Shown: positions 45,081 to 54,500 of the stretch, piece after piece
Position numbering within the stretch: position 1 is the stretch's first letter
Layout: every line of letters begins with the position of its first letter
Assembly: GCF_003626535.1 (NCBI RefSeq)
Contig: NZ_RBAL01000018.1
Span: 62,001-126,000, forward strand
DNA length: 64,000 bases
Source of the DNA: Streptomyces hoynatensis
Lineage (GTDB): Bacteria > Actinomycetota > Actinomycetes > Streptomycetales > Streptomycetaceae
Direction: 5' to 3'
Position numbers and translations under genes: made by a program
Notes under the pieces: model-generated
What the model was told of the DNA's origin: nothing
Database searches by the model: none
The model's input: the letters and a program-made list of their open reading frames with translations, nothing else

Positions 45081-46343
45081 GTGACCGACGCCCAGCAGAC
45101 CACGGACGCATCTCCAGGAGTTTCCGCCTCCGAGCCCTCTGGCCCCGCGCCGGTCCCTTTGCTCACGCCACGAGAGGGCGTACCCCCGGTCATCACCGAG
45201 CCCGAGGAGCTCGCCGCCGCCGTCGCCGCCTTCGCGGCCGGCAGCGGGCCCGTGGCCATCGACGCGGAGCGCGCCTCCGGATATCGCTACGGGCAGCGCG
45301 CCTACCTGGTCCAGCTGCGCCGCAAGGGCGCCGGCACCGCACTGGTCGACCCCGCCGCCTGCCCCGACCTCTCCGCGCTCGGGGAGGCGCTCCGCGACGT
45401 CGAGTGGGTGCTGCACGCGGCGACCCAGGACCTGCCCTGCCTGCGGGAGATAGGCATGGTCCCCACCCGGCTCTTCGACACGGAGCTCGCCGGCCGGCTC
45501 GCCGGCTTCGCCCGGGTGGGGCTCGGGGTGATGGTCGAGACGGTCCTCGGGTACAGCCTGGAGAAGGGGCACTCGGCGGTCGACTGGTCGACCCGGCCGC
45601 TGCCCGAGCCGTGGCTGCGGTACGCGGCCCTCGACGTGGAGCTGCTGGTCGACCTGCGCGACGCCCTGGAGGAGGAGCTGCGCGGGCAGGGGAAGCTGGA
45701 CTGGGCCCTGGAGGAGTTCGCCGCCATCGTGGCCGCTCCCCCGCCGCCGCCCCGCAAGGACCCGTGGCGGCGGACCTCGGGCGTGCACAAGGTGCGCCGC
45801 CGCAGGCAGCTCGCCGTGGTGCGGGAGCTGTGGACGGCCCGGGACCACGTGGCGCAGCGGCGGGATCTGTCGCCGGGGAAGGTGCTCTCCGACGCGGCGA
45901 TCATCGCCGCGGCGCAGGCCATGCCGAGCGACGCGCGGACGCTGGCCGCCCTGCACGGCTTCGGCCACCGGATGGGGCGGCGCCAGCTGGAGCACTGGCA
46001 GTCCGCGGTCGACCGGGCCAGGCGGCTGCCCGAGGCCGAGCTGCCGCAGCCGGGCCAGCCCGCCGCCGGTCCCCCGCCGCCGCGGGCCTGGGCCGAGAAG
46101 GACCCGGCCGCCGCCGCCCGGCTGACCGCCGCGCGGGCCGCCGTGACCGCGCACGCGGAGCTGCTGCGGCTCCCCCAGGAGAACCTGCTCGCGCCGGACG
46201 CCGTCCGCCGCCTGTGCTGGGAGCCGCCCGCCGAGCCGGACGCCGCGTCGGTGGCCGAGGCGCTGCGCGCCCTCGGCGCCAGGGAGTGGCAGATCTCCCA
46301 GACCGCCTCCCTGCTGGCGACGGCCCTCGCGGCCTCCCACTGA
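45081..46343 (+). CDS. rnd: RNase D-like 3'-5' exonuclease with HRDC domain
   Basis: A 420-residue DEDD exoribonuclease for RNA trimming. Motif I is PVAIDAERASGYRY, motif II is WVLHAATQDLPCL, and motif III is YAALDVELLVDLRD. Compared with classic RNase D, these carry the Asp, Asp and Asp/Tyr set. The HRDC domain (about 225-320) has RRQLAVVRELWTARDHVA and LHGFGHRMGRRQ. A C-terminal part of about 100 residues is typical of actinobacteria. A Pro-rich patch links the domains. Confidence 0.92.
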   Translation: MTDAQQTTDASPGVSASEPSGPAPVPLLTPREGVPPVITEPEELAAAVAAFAAGSGPVAIDAERASGYRYGQRAYLVQLRRKGAGTALVDPAACPDLSALGEALRDVEWVLHAATQDLPCLREIGMVPTRLFDTELAGRLAGFARVGLGVMVETVLGYSLEKGHSAVDWSTRPLPEPWLRYAALDVELLVDLRDALEEELRGQGKLDWALEEFAAIVAAPPPPPRKDPWRRTSGVHKVRRRRQLAVVRELWTARDHVAQRRDLSPGKVLSDAAIIAAAQAMPSDARTLAALHGFGHRMGRRQLEHWQSAVDRARRLPEAELPQPGQPAAGPPPPRAWAEKDPAAAARLTAARAAVTAHAELLRLPQENLLAPDAVRRLCWEPPAEPDAASVAEALRALGAREWQISQTASLLATALAASH

Positions 46344-46514
46344 CGGCTCAGCGCCCGCCCCGGCGTTCGCGAAGGGTTCCGGGCGGCTCGCCGGCGTCGA
46401 GCGGTTCGTTGCGGCGGACGTCCCCCGATTTCCCGCCCGTCTCCGGGTCCGCCGCCGGTCACCCCGGGCCCTGACGCCCGCACAAGCGCCAAGCGGCGAG
46501 GGCGTGGTCCGCTC

Positions 46515-46542
46515 TTGCCAGCCGGTTACCCACGAGTAGCAT
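46515..46542 (+). promoter_or_regulatory. Promoter of the fadA-fadB operon
   Basis: -35 TTGCCA (46515-46520) and -10 TAGCAT (46537-46542) are separated by 16 bp. The leader to GTG 46689 is about 140 bases, with CCGGT/TCCGGTC repeats, and ends at GAGGAG. This accounts for most of the 345-bp gap after rnd; nothing else is seen. Confidence 0.6.
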
Positions 46543-46688
46543 GGCCTTGGGCCGGGGATTCACGGGGGCTCCCCGCGGTCACCCGGTCCCCTCCGGTCCT
46601 GCCCGGTCTCCATCGGGTTCTCCCGGTGTGGTCGATGTGCTCGGTGTGCCCGGTAGTCCTGGTTCCACGGTTGTGAGGAGTTGTCATC

Positions 46689-47906
46689 GTGCCGCGTAAC
46701 GTCAGGGACGTCGTCTTCGTGGACGGCGTCCGTACCCCGTTCGGCAAGGCGGGGCCGAAGGGGATCTACCACGAGACCCGCGCCGACGACCTGGTCATCA
46801 AGTGCATCCGCGAGTTGCTGCGGCGCAACCCGCAGCTGCCGCCGGAGCGGGTCGACGACGTGGCCGTCGCGGCCACCACCCAGATCGGCGACCAGGGCCT
46901 CACGCTCGGCAGGACCGCGGCGATCCTGGCCGGGCTGCCCAAGACGGTGCCCGGCTACTCCGTCGACCGGATGTGCGCAGGGGCGCTGACCGCCGTGACC
47001 ACGGTGGCCGGCTCCCTGGCCTTCGGGGCCGGGGACATCGCGGTGGCGGGCGGCGTGGAGCACATGGGCCGCCACCCCATGGGCGAGGCCGTCGACCCCA
47101 ACCCGCGCTTCGTCGCCGAGAAGCTGGTGGACGAGTCCGCCCTGTTCATGGGCATGACGGCGGAGAACCTGCACGACCGCTTCCCCACCCTGACCAGGGC
47201 CAGGGCCGACGAGTACGCCGCGCGCAGCCAGGAGAAGGCGGCCAAGGCGTACGCCGACGCGCGCATCCAGCCCGACCTGGTGCCGATCGCGGTGCGCCGC
47301 ACCGGCGAGGAGGGCGGGGAGCGCGGCTGGGGCCTGGCCACGGCGGACGAGCCGATGCGGCCCGGTACCACCGTGGAGGCGCTGGCGGGGCTGAAGACGC
47401 CCTTCCGCCCGCACGGCCGCGTCACCGCGGGGAACTCCGCGGGCCTCAACGACGGCGCCACCGCCTCGCTGATCGCCGCCGAGGAGGTCGCCAGGGAGCT
47501 GGAGCTCCCGGTCAAGATGCGCCTGGTCACCTATGCCTTCGCCGGGGTGGAGCCGGAGGTGATGGGCTTCGGCCCGATCCCCGCCACCGAGAAGGCGCTG
47601 CGCCGGGCGGGCCTGACGATCGACCAGATCGGCCTGTTCGAGATCAACGAGGCCTTCGCCGTCCAGGTGCTCGCCTTCCTCGAGCACTACGGCATCGCCG
47701 ACGACGACCCGCGGGTCAACCAGTACGGCGGCGCCATCGCCTTCGGTCACCCGCTCGCCTCCTCGGGCGTGCGGCTGATGACCCAGCTCGCCCGCCAGTT
47801 CGAGGACCAGCCGCACGTGCGCTACGGGCTCACCACGATGTGCGTGGGCTTCGGCATGGGCGCCTCGGTCATCTGGGAGAACCCGCACTGGGAGGGCCGG
47901 GAATGA
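46689..47906 (+). CDS. fadA: Acetyl-CoA acyltransferase (3-ketoacyl-CoA thiolase)
   Basis: A 405-residue thiolase for the last step of beta-oxidation. The nucleophile Cys is in VDRMCAGALTAV, the second Cys in TMCVGFGMGASV, and the His in YGGAIAFGHPLASSG; NEAFAVQVL completes the set. GTG 46689 is preceded by GAGGAG. It is the first gene of an operon with fadB 49 bp downstream, forming the trifunctional-like degradation complex. Confidence 0.94.
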   Translation: MPRNVRDVVFVDGVRTPFGKAGPKGIYHETRADDLVIKCIRELLRRNPQLPPERVDDVAVAATTQIGDQGLTLGRTAAILAGLPKTVPGYSVDRMCAGALTAVTTVAGSLAFGAGDIAVAGGVEHMGRHPMGEAVDPNPRFVAEKLVDESALFMGMTAENLHDRFPTLTRARADEYAARSQEKAAKAYADARIQPDLVPIAVRRTGEEGGERGWGLATADEPMRPGTTVEALAGLKTPFRPHGRVTAGNSAGLNDGATASLIAAEEVARELELPVKMRLVTYAFAGVEPEVMGFGPIPATEKALRRAGLTIDQIGLFEINEAFAVQVLAFLEHYGIADDDPRVNQYGGAIAFGHPLASSGVRLMTQLARQFEDQPHVRYGLTTMCVGFGMGASVIWENPHWEGRE

Positions 47907-47955
47907 GTACCGCCAAGGCCGACGTGAGGACGAGCAGGACGACGGGAGTACGCCG

Positions 47956-50085
47956 GTGAGCGCCATCGCTGACACGCTGAAGGGGGCCGCCGAGGTGTTC
48001 CCCGACGAGGTCGTCACCCACGCCAGGGTGCGCCACCTCGACCTGCCGCAGCGCGCGGGCAGGTTCGCCCTCATCACGCTGGACAACGGCTTCGACCACA
48101 CGAAGCCCAGCACCTTCGGGCCCCAGTCCCTCGTCTCCCTGGACGCGGCGATCGACCAGGTCGAGGCGGAGGCCCAGGCCGGGGAGATCGTGGGCGTCGG
48201 CGTGACCGGCAAGCCCTTCATCTTCGCCGTGGGCGCCGACCTCAAGGGCGTCGAGCTGCTGGGCCGGCGCGAGGAGGCCCTGGCCATCGGCGCCGCGGGG
48301 CACGCGATCTTCCGCCGCCTCGACGGCCTGGCCGTGCCGACCTTCGCCTACTACAACGGCGCGGCCATGGGCGGCGGCGTCGAGCTGGGCCTGCACTGCA
48401 CCTACCGGACGGTCTCCGACGCGGTGACGGCCTTCGCGCTGCCCGAGGTCTTCCTCGGCCTGGTGCCCGGCTGGGGCGGCTGCACCCTGCTGCCCAACCT
48501 GATCGGCGCCGACCGCGCGGTCACCGTGATCATCGAGAACGCCCTCAGCCAGAACCGCATGCTCAAGGGCCCCCAGGTCCACGAACTCGGCATCGCGGAC
48601 GCCCTCTTCGAGGCCGCCGACTTCCTGGAGCAGTCCCTGGTGTGGACCTCGGCCGTGCTGCGCGGCGAGGTGACCGCGCTGCGGGAGGAGCCCGACCGGG
48701 GCGAGGCCTGGGAGCGGGCGGTGGCGCGCGGCAGGTCCCTCGCCGACGAGAAGGTGCACGGGGCCGCCCCCGCCGCCTACCGGGCCCTGGACCTCATCGC
48801 CCAGGCCAGGAGCGGGGACGTGGACGCGGGCTTCGCGGCCGAGGACCAGGCGCTGGCCGACCTCATCATGAGCGAGGAGCTGCGCAGCGGCCTGTACGCC
48901 TTCGACCTGGTGCAGCGCCGGGCCAAGCGGCCGGTGGGCGCCCCGGACAAGTCGCTGGCCAGGCCGGTGACGAAGGTCGGCGTCGTGGGCGCCGGGCTGA
49001 TGGCCTCGCAGCTCGCCCTGCTGTTCGTGCGCAGGCTGAAGGTGCCGGTGGTGCTCACCGACGTCGACCAGGAGCGGATCGACAAGGGCGTGGGCTGGGT
49101 CCACGAGCAGCTGGACATGCTGCTGCTCAAGGGCCGCATCGGCCAGGACGAGGCGAACCGGCTGAAGGCGTCGGTCACCGGCTCCCTCGACAAGGCGGCC
49201 GCCTTCCACGACGCCGACTTCGTGATCGAGGCCGTCTTCGAGGAGATGGGCGTCAAGCGGCAGGTGTTCGCCGAGCTGGAGGCGGTGGTGCCGGAGACCG
49301 CCGTCCTGGCCACGAACACCTCCTCGCTCTCCGTCGGCGAGATGGCCGAGGGGCTCGCCCATCCCGAGCGGGTGGTGGGCTTCCACTTCTTCAACCCGGT
49401 GGCCGTGCTGCCGCTGCTGGAGATCGCCAGGGCCGAGAAGACCGACGACGCGTCGCTGGCCACCGCCTTCGCCGTCGCCAAGCAGCTGCGGAAGTCGGCG
49501 GTGCTGGTCAAGGACCGCCCCGCCTTCGTCGTCAACCGCATCCTGACGCGGTTCATGGGCGAGGTGCTCGGCGCGATCGACGACGGCACCCCCGTCGAGG
49601 TCGCCGACCGGGCGCTGGCCCCGCTTGGCCTGCCCATGTCGCCGATCGTGCTGCTCGAACTCGTCGGCCCGGCCGTGGCCCACCACGTGGCGGGCACGCT
49701 GCACGCCGCCTTCCCCGACCGCTTCCGGGTCTCCGCGAACCTGGGCCGGGTCGTGGCGGCGGGCAAGCGCAGCCTGTACGTCTCCGACTCGGGGAAGCAG
49801 GAGCTCGACCCCGAGGTGGCGGCGCTCTTCGAGGTGGGCGGCGAGGTGCGCACGGAGGAGCAGGTCAGGGCGCACGCGCTGAACGCGATCGCCGAGGAGA
49901 TCGGCCTGATGCTGGAGGAGGGCGTGGTGGCCGAGCCCCAGGACATCGACCTGTGCCTGCTGACCGGCGCCGGCTGGCCCTTCCACCTGGGCGGCATCAC
50001 CCCCTACCTCGACCGGGCGGGGATCTCCGAGCGGGTCCTCGGGCGGCGCCTGCTGCCGCGGGGCGTGGCGAGCGTCCCCGAGTGA
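47956..50085 (+). CDS. fadB: Beta-oxidation multifunctional enzyme (enoyl-CoA hydratase / 3-hydroxyacyl-CoA dehydrogenase)
   Basis: A 709-residue enzyme. The hydratase domain (about 20-290) has GKPFIFAVGADLKGVELL and YNGAAMGGGVELGLHC, with the catalytic Glu in LPEVFLGLVPGWGG. The dehydrogenase NAD fold (about 335-515) starts KVGVVGAGLMASQLAL, with FHFFNPV and KDRPAFVVNRIL. The C-terminal domain (about 520-709) has SLYVSDSGKQELDPEV. The GTG start is at 47956, and the last bases overlap the NYN gene (GTGA). Confidence 0.95.
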   Translation: MSAIADTLKGAAEVFPDEVVTHARVRHLDLPQRAGRFALITLDNGFDHTKPSTFGPQSLVSLDAAIDQVEAEAQAGEIVGVGVTGKPFIFAVGADLKGVELLGRREEALAIGAAGHAIFRRLDGLAVPTFAYYNGAAMGGGVELGLHCTYRTVSDAVTAFALPEVFLGLVPGWGGCTLLPNLIGADRAVTVIIENALSQNRMLKGPQVHELGIADALFEAADFLEQSLVWTSAVLRGEVTALREEPDRGEAWERAVARGRSLADEKVHGAAPAAYRALDLIAQARSGDVDAGFAAEDQALADLIMSEELRSGLYAFDLVQRRAKRPVGAPDKSLARPVTKVGVVGAGLMASQLALLFVRRLKVPVVLTDVDQERIDKGVGWVHEQLDMLLLKGRIGQDEANRLKASVTGSLDKAAAFHDADFVIEAVFEEMGVKRQVFAELEAVVPETAVLATNTSSLSVGEMAEGLAHPERVVGFHFFNPVAVLPLLEIARAEKTDDASLATAFAVAKQLRKSAVLVKDRPAFVVNRILTRFMGEVLGAIDDGTPVEVADRALAPLGLPMSPIVLLELVGPAVAHHVAGTLHAAFPDRFRVSANLGRVVAAGKRSLYVSDSGKQELDPEVAALFEVGGEVRTEEQVRAHALNAIAEEIGLMLEEGVVAEPQDIDLCLLTGAGWPFHLGGITPYLDRAGISERVLGRRLLPRGVASVPE

Positions 50086-50504
50086 CCGGGAAGGACACCC
50101 CTCCTTCGGCGTCCGGCTCGCCCGCGGCGGGCCGGACGCCGCTGGTCGTCGTCGACGGGGCGAACGTCGTGGGCTCGGTGCCCGACGGCTGGTGGCGGGA
50201 CCGCCGCGGGGCGGCCGAACGGTTGCGCGACCGCCTGCGGGGGTACCCGGAGCCGGTCGAGATGGTGCTGGTCGTCGAGGGAGCGGCCCGCGGCGTCGCC
50301 TCGGTGCCAGGGGTGCGGGTGGAGTCCGCCCCTGGCAGCGGGGACGACCGCATCGTGGAGCTCGTCCGTGACGAGGGCCGCGGGCGGCGGTGCCTGGTGG
50401 TGACCGCCGACCGGGGCCTGCGGGCGCGGGTGACGGAGCTCGGCGCCGAGGTGGCCGGGCCGCGGGCGATGAATTTCGGGGGGAACCGGGGTCTGACCGG
50501 GTGA
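50082..50504 (+). CDS. NYN/YacP-like nuclease-fold protein
   Basis: A 140-residue PIN/NYN-fold protein: PLVVVDGANVVGSVPDGWW near the start (the DGANV acidic motif), VLVVEGAARG, then SGDDRIVELVRDE and CLVVTADRGLRARV with the second Asp set. It starts in the fadB stop (GTGA overlap of 4 bp), so it is translationally coupled to fadB. It may act on RNA; the link to fatty-acid oxidation is only positional. Confidence 0.85.
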   Translation: MTGKDTPPSASGSPAAGRTPLVVVDGANVVGSVPDGWWRDRRGAAERLRDRLRGYPEPVEMVLVVEGAARGVASVPGVRVESAPGSGDDRIVELVRDEGRGRRCLVVTADRGLRARVTELGAEVAGPRAMNFGGNRGLTG

Positions 50505-50561
50505 GCGCCGCCGCCCGGCGGCGCGCACGCCCACGCCTCATCAGGAGAGAGGGAGCCCCCG

Positions 50562-50972
50562 ATGTCCACCAAGATCTTCGTGAACCTGCCCGTGAAGGAC
50601 CTCGGCCGGTCGAAGGAGTTCTTCACCAGGCTCGGCTACTCGTTCGACCCGCAGTTCACCGACGAGAACGCCGCCTGCCTGGTGATCAGCGACGACATCT
50701 ACGCGATGCTGCTGGTCGAGCCGTTCTTCAAGAACTTCACCAGGAAGGAGATCGTGGACGCCACGACGGCCACGGAGTCCATCCTGGCGCTCAGCGCGGA
50801 CAGCCGCGAGGAGGTGGACGAGCTGGTCGACCGGGCGCTGGCCTCGGGCGGCAGGCCCTCGATGGAGCCCATGGCGGACGGCCCGATGTACAGCAGGAGC
50901 TTCCAGGACCCCGACGGGCACCTGTGGGAGATCGTCTACATGGACCCGGCGGCCCTCACGCAGCAGGGCTGA
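50562..50972 (+). CDS. VOC-superfamily (glyoxalase-like) protein
   Basis: A 136-residue protein of the glyoxalase/bleomycin-resistance/dioxygenase fold. It begins KIFVNLPVKDLGRSKEFFTRLGYSF and ends SFQDPDGHLWEIVYMDP with a metal-ligand-like Glu and His. ATG 50562 follows GGAGAGAGGGAG. It stands alone as a cytosolic enzyme of unknown substrate. Confidence 0.88.
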   Translation: MSTKIFVNLPVKDLGRSKEFFTRLGYSFDPQFTDENAACLVISDDIYAMLLVEPFFKNFTRKEIVDATTATESILALSADSREEVDELVDRALASGGRPSMEPMADGPMYSRSFQDPDGHLWEIVYMDPAALTQQG

Positions 50973-50978
50973 GGCCGT

Positions 50979-51000
50979 GGGGGCGGCGCGAGCCGCCCCC
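50979..51000. terminator. Bidirectional terminator between the VOC gene and dxs
   Basis: A perfect 9-bp stem (GGGGGCGGC / GCCGCCCCC) with a GCGA tetraloop lies 6 bp after the VOC stop and 31 bp after the dxs stop on the other strand. Confidence 0.75.
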
Positions 51001-51030
51001 GGCCAGGCCGCCGGACCCGCGCCTGCCCGC

Positions 51031-52947
51031 TCAGTTCTGCAGGCCCGCGCCGGCCGGGTCGAAGCGGCCGTCGAGGCGGGCGACGAAGCCGGTGACCTGC
51101 CGGGCGATGCCGGGGCCCGTCAGCCCCACCCGGGCCAGCACCTGCTCGCGGCTGCCGTGCGGCAGGAAGTCGTCCGGGATGCCGAAGTCGCGCAGGGGCA
51201 CGTCCACGTCCGCGTCGCGCAGGGCCTGGGCGACGGCCGATCCGACGCCGCCCGCGCGGCAGTTGTCCTCCACGGTGACCACCATCCGGTGCCCCGCGGC
51301 CAGGCCGGGCAGGGCCGGGTCCACCGGCTTCACCCAGCGCGGGTCGACGACCGTGCAGCTGATGCCCTGCCGGTGCAGCAGCTCGGCGGCCTCCAGGCAG
51401 ACGGGGGCCAGGGCGCCCACGGAGACCAGCAGCACGTCGGGGCGCTCGGTGCCGGGGTCGGGCCGGCGCAGGACGTCCATGCCGCCGACGGAGTCGACCG
51501 CGGCGATGGCCGGCCCGACCTTGCCCCGGGAGTAGCGCACCACGGTGGGGGCGTCGGACACGGCGACGGCCTCCCGCAGCTGGGCGCGCAGCTGATCGGC
51601 GTCGCGCGGCGCGGCCAGCCTGAGCCCCGGGACGCACTGCAGCACGGACATGTCCCACACGCCGTGGTGCGAGGCGCCGTCGGGGCCGGTGACGCCCGCC
51701 CGGTCGAGCACGAAGGTGACCCCGCACCGGTGCAGGGCGACGTCCATCAGCAGCTGGTCAAAGGCCCGGTTGAGGAAGGTGGCGTAGACGGCGAAGACCG
51801 GGTGCAGTCCCCCGGTGGCCAGGCCGGCCGCGGAGACGGCCGCGTGCTGCTCGGCGATGCCCACGTCGAAGACCCGGTCGGGGAACTCCTCGGCGAAGGG
51901 GCCGAGGCCCAGCGGGCGGAGCATGGCCGCGGTGATCGCCACGATGTCCTCGCGCTCGCGGCCCAGCTTGACGATCTCCTCGCCGAACACGGAGGTCCAG
52001 TCGGCGCCGCCCGAGGACACCGGGAGCCCGGTGTCGGGGTGGATGACGCCCACGGTGTGGAACTGGTCGGCCTCGTCGTCCCGGGCGGGCTGGTAGCCGC
52101 GGCCCTTCTCGGTCAGGCAGTGGACGATGACCGGGCCGCCGAAGCGCTTGGCGCGCTGGAGCGCGGACTCCAGGGCCTGGACGTCGTGGCCGTCGATGGG
52201 CCCGAGGTACTTCAGGCCCAGGTCCTCGAACATGCCCTGCGGGGCGATGACGTCCTTGAGGCCCTTCTTGGCGCCGTGCAGGGTGCCGTACAGCGGGCGG
52301 CCGACGACCGGGGTCCGGTTCAGCATCTGCTTGCCGCGGGCGAGGAAGCGCTCGTACCCGGCGGTGGTGCGCAGGGTGGCCAGGTGGTTGGCCAGGCCGC
52401 CGATGGTCGGCGCGTAGGAGCGCTCGTTGTCGTTGACCACGATGACCAGGGGACGGTCCTTGGCGGCGGCGATGTTGTTCATCGCCTCCCAGGCCATGCC
52501 GCCGGTCAGGGCGCCGTCGCCGGTGACCGCCACCACGTGGTGGTCCACGCCGCGCAGCTCGTTGGCCTTGGCCAGGCCGTCCGCCCAGCCGAGGACCGTG
52601 GAGGCGTGGCTGTTCTCGATCACGTCGTGCACGGACTCGGCGCGCGAGGGGTAGCCCGACAGGCCGCCCTCGGTACGCAGCCCGGAGAAGTCCTGGCGGC
52701 CGGTGAGCAGCTTGTGCACGTACGCCTGGTGGCCGGTGTCCCACAGGATGCGGTCGGCCGGCGAGTCGAACACCCGGTGCAGGGCGATGGTCAGCTCGAC
52801 GACGCCCAGGTTGGGGCCGAGGTGGCCGCCCGTTCTCGCCACGGCCCTGATGAGGAAGGAGCGGATCTCCGCGGCCAGCTCGTCCAGCTGTTCCGGGGTG
52901 AGCCGGTCGAGATCCCGCGGTCCCGAGATACGGGTCAGCAGCGGCAC
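51031..52947 (-). CDS. dxs: 1-deoxy-D-xylulose-5-phosphate synthase
   Basis: A 638-residue thiamine diphosphate enzyme that condenses pyruvate and glyceraldehyde-3-phosphate at the entry of the MEP isoprenoid pathway. The N-terminal GGHLGPNLGVVELTIALH contains the catalytic His region, ThDP binding is at GDGALTGGMAWEAMNN, the transketolase-like middle has FEDLGLKYLGPIDGHD, and DRAGVTGPDGASHHG follows. GTG 52947 is preceded by AAGGAGGAAC, which fixes the start. Confidence 0.96.
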   Translation of the reverse strand: MPLLTRISGPRDLDRLTPEQLDELAAEIRSFLIRAVARTGGHLGPNLGVVELTIALHRVFDSPADRILWDTGHQAYVHKLLTGRQDFSGLRTEGGLSGYPSRAESVHDVIENSHASTVLGWADGLAKANELRGVDHHVVAVTGDGALTGGMAWEAMNNIAAAKDRPLVIVVNDNERSYAPTIGGLANHLATLRTTAGYERFLARGKQMLNRTPVVGRPLYGTLHGAKKGLKDVIAPQGMFEDLGLKYLGPIDGHDVQALESALQRAKRFGGPVIVHCLTEKGRGYQPARDDEADQFHTVGVIHPDTGLPVSSGGADWTSVFGEEIVKLGREREDIVAITAAMLRPLGLGPFAEEFPDRVFDVGIAEQHAAVSAAGLATGGLHPVFAVYATFLNRAFDQLLMDVALHRCGVTFVLDRAGVTGPDGASHHGVWDMSVLQCVPGLRLAAPRDADQLRAQLREAVAVSDAPTVVRYSRGKVGPAIAAVDSVGGMDVLRRPDPGTERPDVLLVSVGALAPVCLEAAELLHRQGISCTVVDPRWVKPVDPALPGLAAGHRMVVTVEDNCRAGGVGSAVAQALRDADVDVPLRDFGIPDDFLPHGSREQVLARVGLTGPGIARQVTGFVARLDGRFDPAGAGLQN

Positions 52948-53103
52948 CGTTCCTCCTTGCGTCGGCCTTCGGCCCTGCGTGGGTCGTGCGCCGCAGTTTA
53001 GTGTCACGGGATCGCGGCGGCCGTTCGAGGGCGAAGGTTGGGGCGGAACACACACGGTCAGGACCGAGGTGCACGGTCCTGACCGACATGTGGCTCTTCG
53101 CGT

Positions 53104-53136
53104 ATCAGACCCGACAGGTTTCCGATCGGGTCTGAT
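53104..53136. promoter_or_regulatory. 11-bp inverted repeat upstream of dxs
   Basis: ATCAGACCCGA and TCGGGTCTGAT are perfect complements around an 11-base spacer, about 157 bp before the dxs start and 135 bp past the xylH stop. It may be a second terminator or an operator. The 323-bp gap between dxs and xylH holds this, the next hairpin, and GGGCGTCCC repeats near 53160-53190. Confidence 0.6.
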
Positions 53137-53228
53137 CCTCCGCCCGCTGTTCTCTTACATCCCGGGCGTCCCGGGCGTCCCGGGCTTCCCAGGTGCCCCG
53201 GGGGCCTCATGCGCCCCCGGCGGCCGGC

Positions 53229-53262
53229 CCCGGGCGGCCCGGAGAGGTCCGGGCCGCCCGGG
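53229..53262 (-). terminator. Terminator after xylH
   Basis: A perfect 14-bp stem (CCCGGGCGGCCCGG / CCGGGCCGCCCGGG) with an AGAGGT loop begins 9 bp past the xylH stop on the minus strand. Confidence 0.85.
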
Positions 53263-53270
53263 AGGGCCGG

Positions 53271-54500
53271 TCAGGTTCTGCCCGCGCTGCGCTGGGTCTG
53301 CCGGGAGACCGAGTCGACGACCACGGCGAGCAGCAGCACCGCGCCGGTGATCATGTACTGGATCTCGCTGGACATGCCCATGAGGTTGAGGCCGGTGGTG
53401 ATCGACTGGATGACCAGCGTGCCGAGCAGCGCCGACCAGACCCAGCCGCGCCCGCCGAAGAGGCTGGTGCCGCCGATCACCGCGGCGGCGATGACGTTCA
53501 TCAGCAGGTTGCCCGAGCCCAGGCTCTTGGAGGCGCCACCGGCCTGGGCGGCCGTGAACAGGCCGCCGAGCGCGGCGAGCGCGCTGGACATGCTGAACAC
53601 GGTCAGCCGCACGAACTCGACGTTGATGCCCGCGCGGCGGGCCGCCTCCGCGTTGCCGCCGACCGCGTAGATCTGCCGTCCGTAGGTGGTGCGGCGGAGC
53701 ATGAAGTCGGCGAGCAGCAGGACCGCGAGGAAGATGACCAGCGCCAGCGGCAGGCCGCGGTGCTGGTTCAGCTCGTAGGCGGCGACGAAGGCGGCCGCGG
53801 CGACCAGCACGGCGCGCAGCACGATCTCGCTGAGCGGGCGGGTGGTCAGCCCGGCCTGCTGGCGGCGGCGCTCCTGGCGCCAGAGCGCGAACAGGTAGCC
53901 GGCGGTGAGCACGGTGGCCAGGCCGTAGGCCGCGGAGATGTCGCTGAAGTAGTAGCCGTACATGTCCTTGACCAGGCTGTCCCTGGGGATGTTGATGGTG
54001 CCCTTGTCACCCATCACCCAGATCTGGAGACCGCTCCAGCCGAGGAAGCCGGCCAGCGTCACCACGAAGGCGGGGACGCCGATCCTGGCGAAGAAGAAGC
54101 CGTGGATGGTGCCCACGACGGCGCCGCCCGCGACCGCGAGCACGATGGCGAGGATGTCGTTGACCCCGTGCTGGTCGGACATCACGGCCCACAGGGCCGC
54201 GCAGAGGCCGGCCACCGAGCCCACGGACAGGTCGATCTCGCCCAGCAGCAGCACCAGCACGATGCCGACGGCCATGATGCCGGGGCCGGCGACGTAGACC
54301 ATGATGTTGCTGAGGTTGCGCGGGGTGAGGAAGTCACCGGTCTGTGCCTGGAAGACGATCGCGATGACGATGACGCCGAGCACCACGGGTATGGAGCCGA
54401 GCTCACCGCCCCGCACGCGCCGTTTGAAGTCCTCCCAGTAGCCGGCCAGGCCCTTCTCGCGGACCAGCAGCCTCGGGTCGGGAGCGAGGTCCTCACTCAT
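53271..54500 (-). CDS. xylH: Sugar ABC importer permease XylH
   Basis: A 409-residue permease of the ribose/xylose (CUT2) type with about ten hydrophobic segments. It has the family region YVAGPGIMAVGIVLVLLLGEIDLSVG and VFSMSSALAALGGLF. ATG 54500 follows GGAGGTGA and overlaps the ATPase gene end by 8 bp. With xylF and xylG it imports xylose in S. coelicolor (SCO6009-SCO6011 by memory). Confidence 0.92.
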   Translation of the reverse strand: MSEDLAPDPRLLVREKGLAGYWEDFKRRVRGGELGSIPVVLGVIVIAIVFQAQTGDFLTPRNLSNIMVYVAGPGIMAVGIVLVLLLGEIDLSVGSVAGLCAALWAVMSDQHGVNDILAIVLAVAGGAVVGTIHGFFFARIGVPAFVVTLAGFLGWSGLQIWVMGDKGTINIPRDSLVKDMYGYYFSDISAAYGLATVLTAGYLFALWRQERRRQQAGLTTRPLSEIVLRAVLVAAAAFVAAYELNQHRGLPLALVIFLAVLLLADFMLRRTTYGRQIYAVGGNAEAARRAGINVEFVRLTVFSMSSALAALGGLFTAAQAGGASKSLGSGNLLMNVIAAAVIGGTSLFGGRGWVWSALLGTLVIQSITTGLNLMGMSSEIQYMITGAVLLLAVVVDSVSRQTQRSAGRT

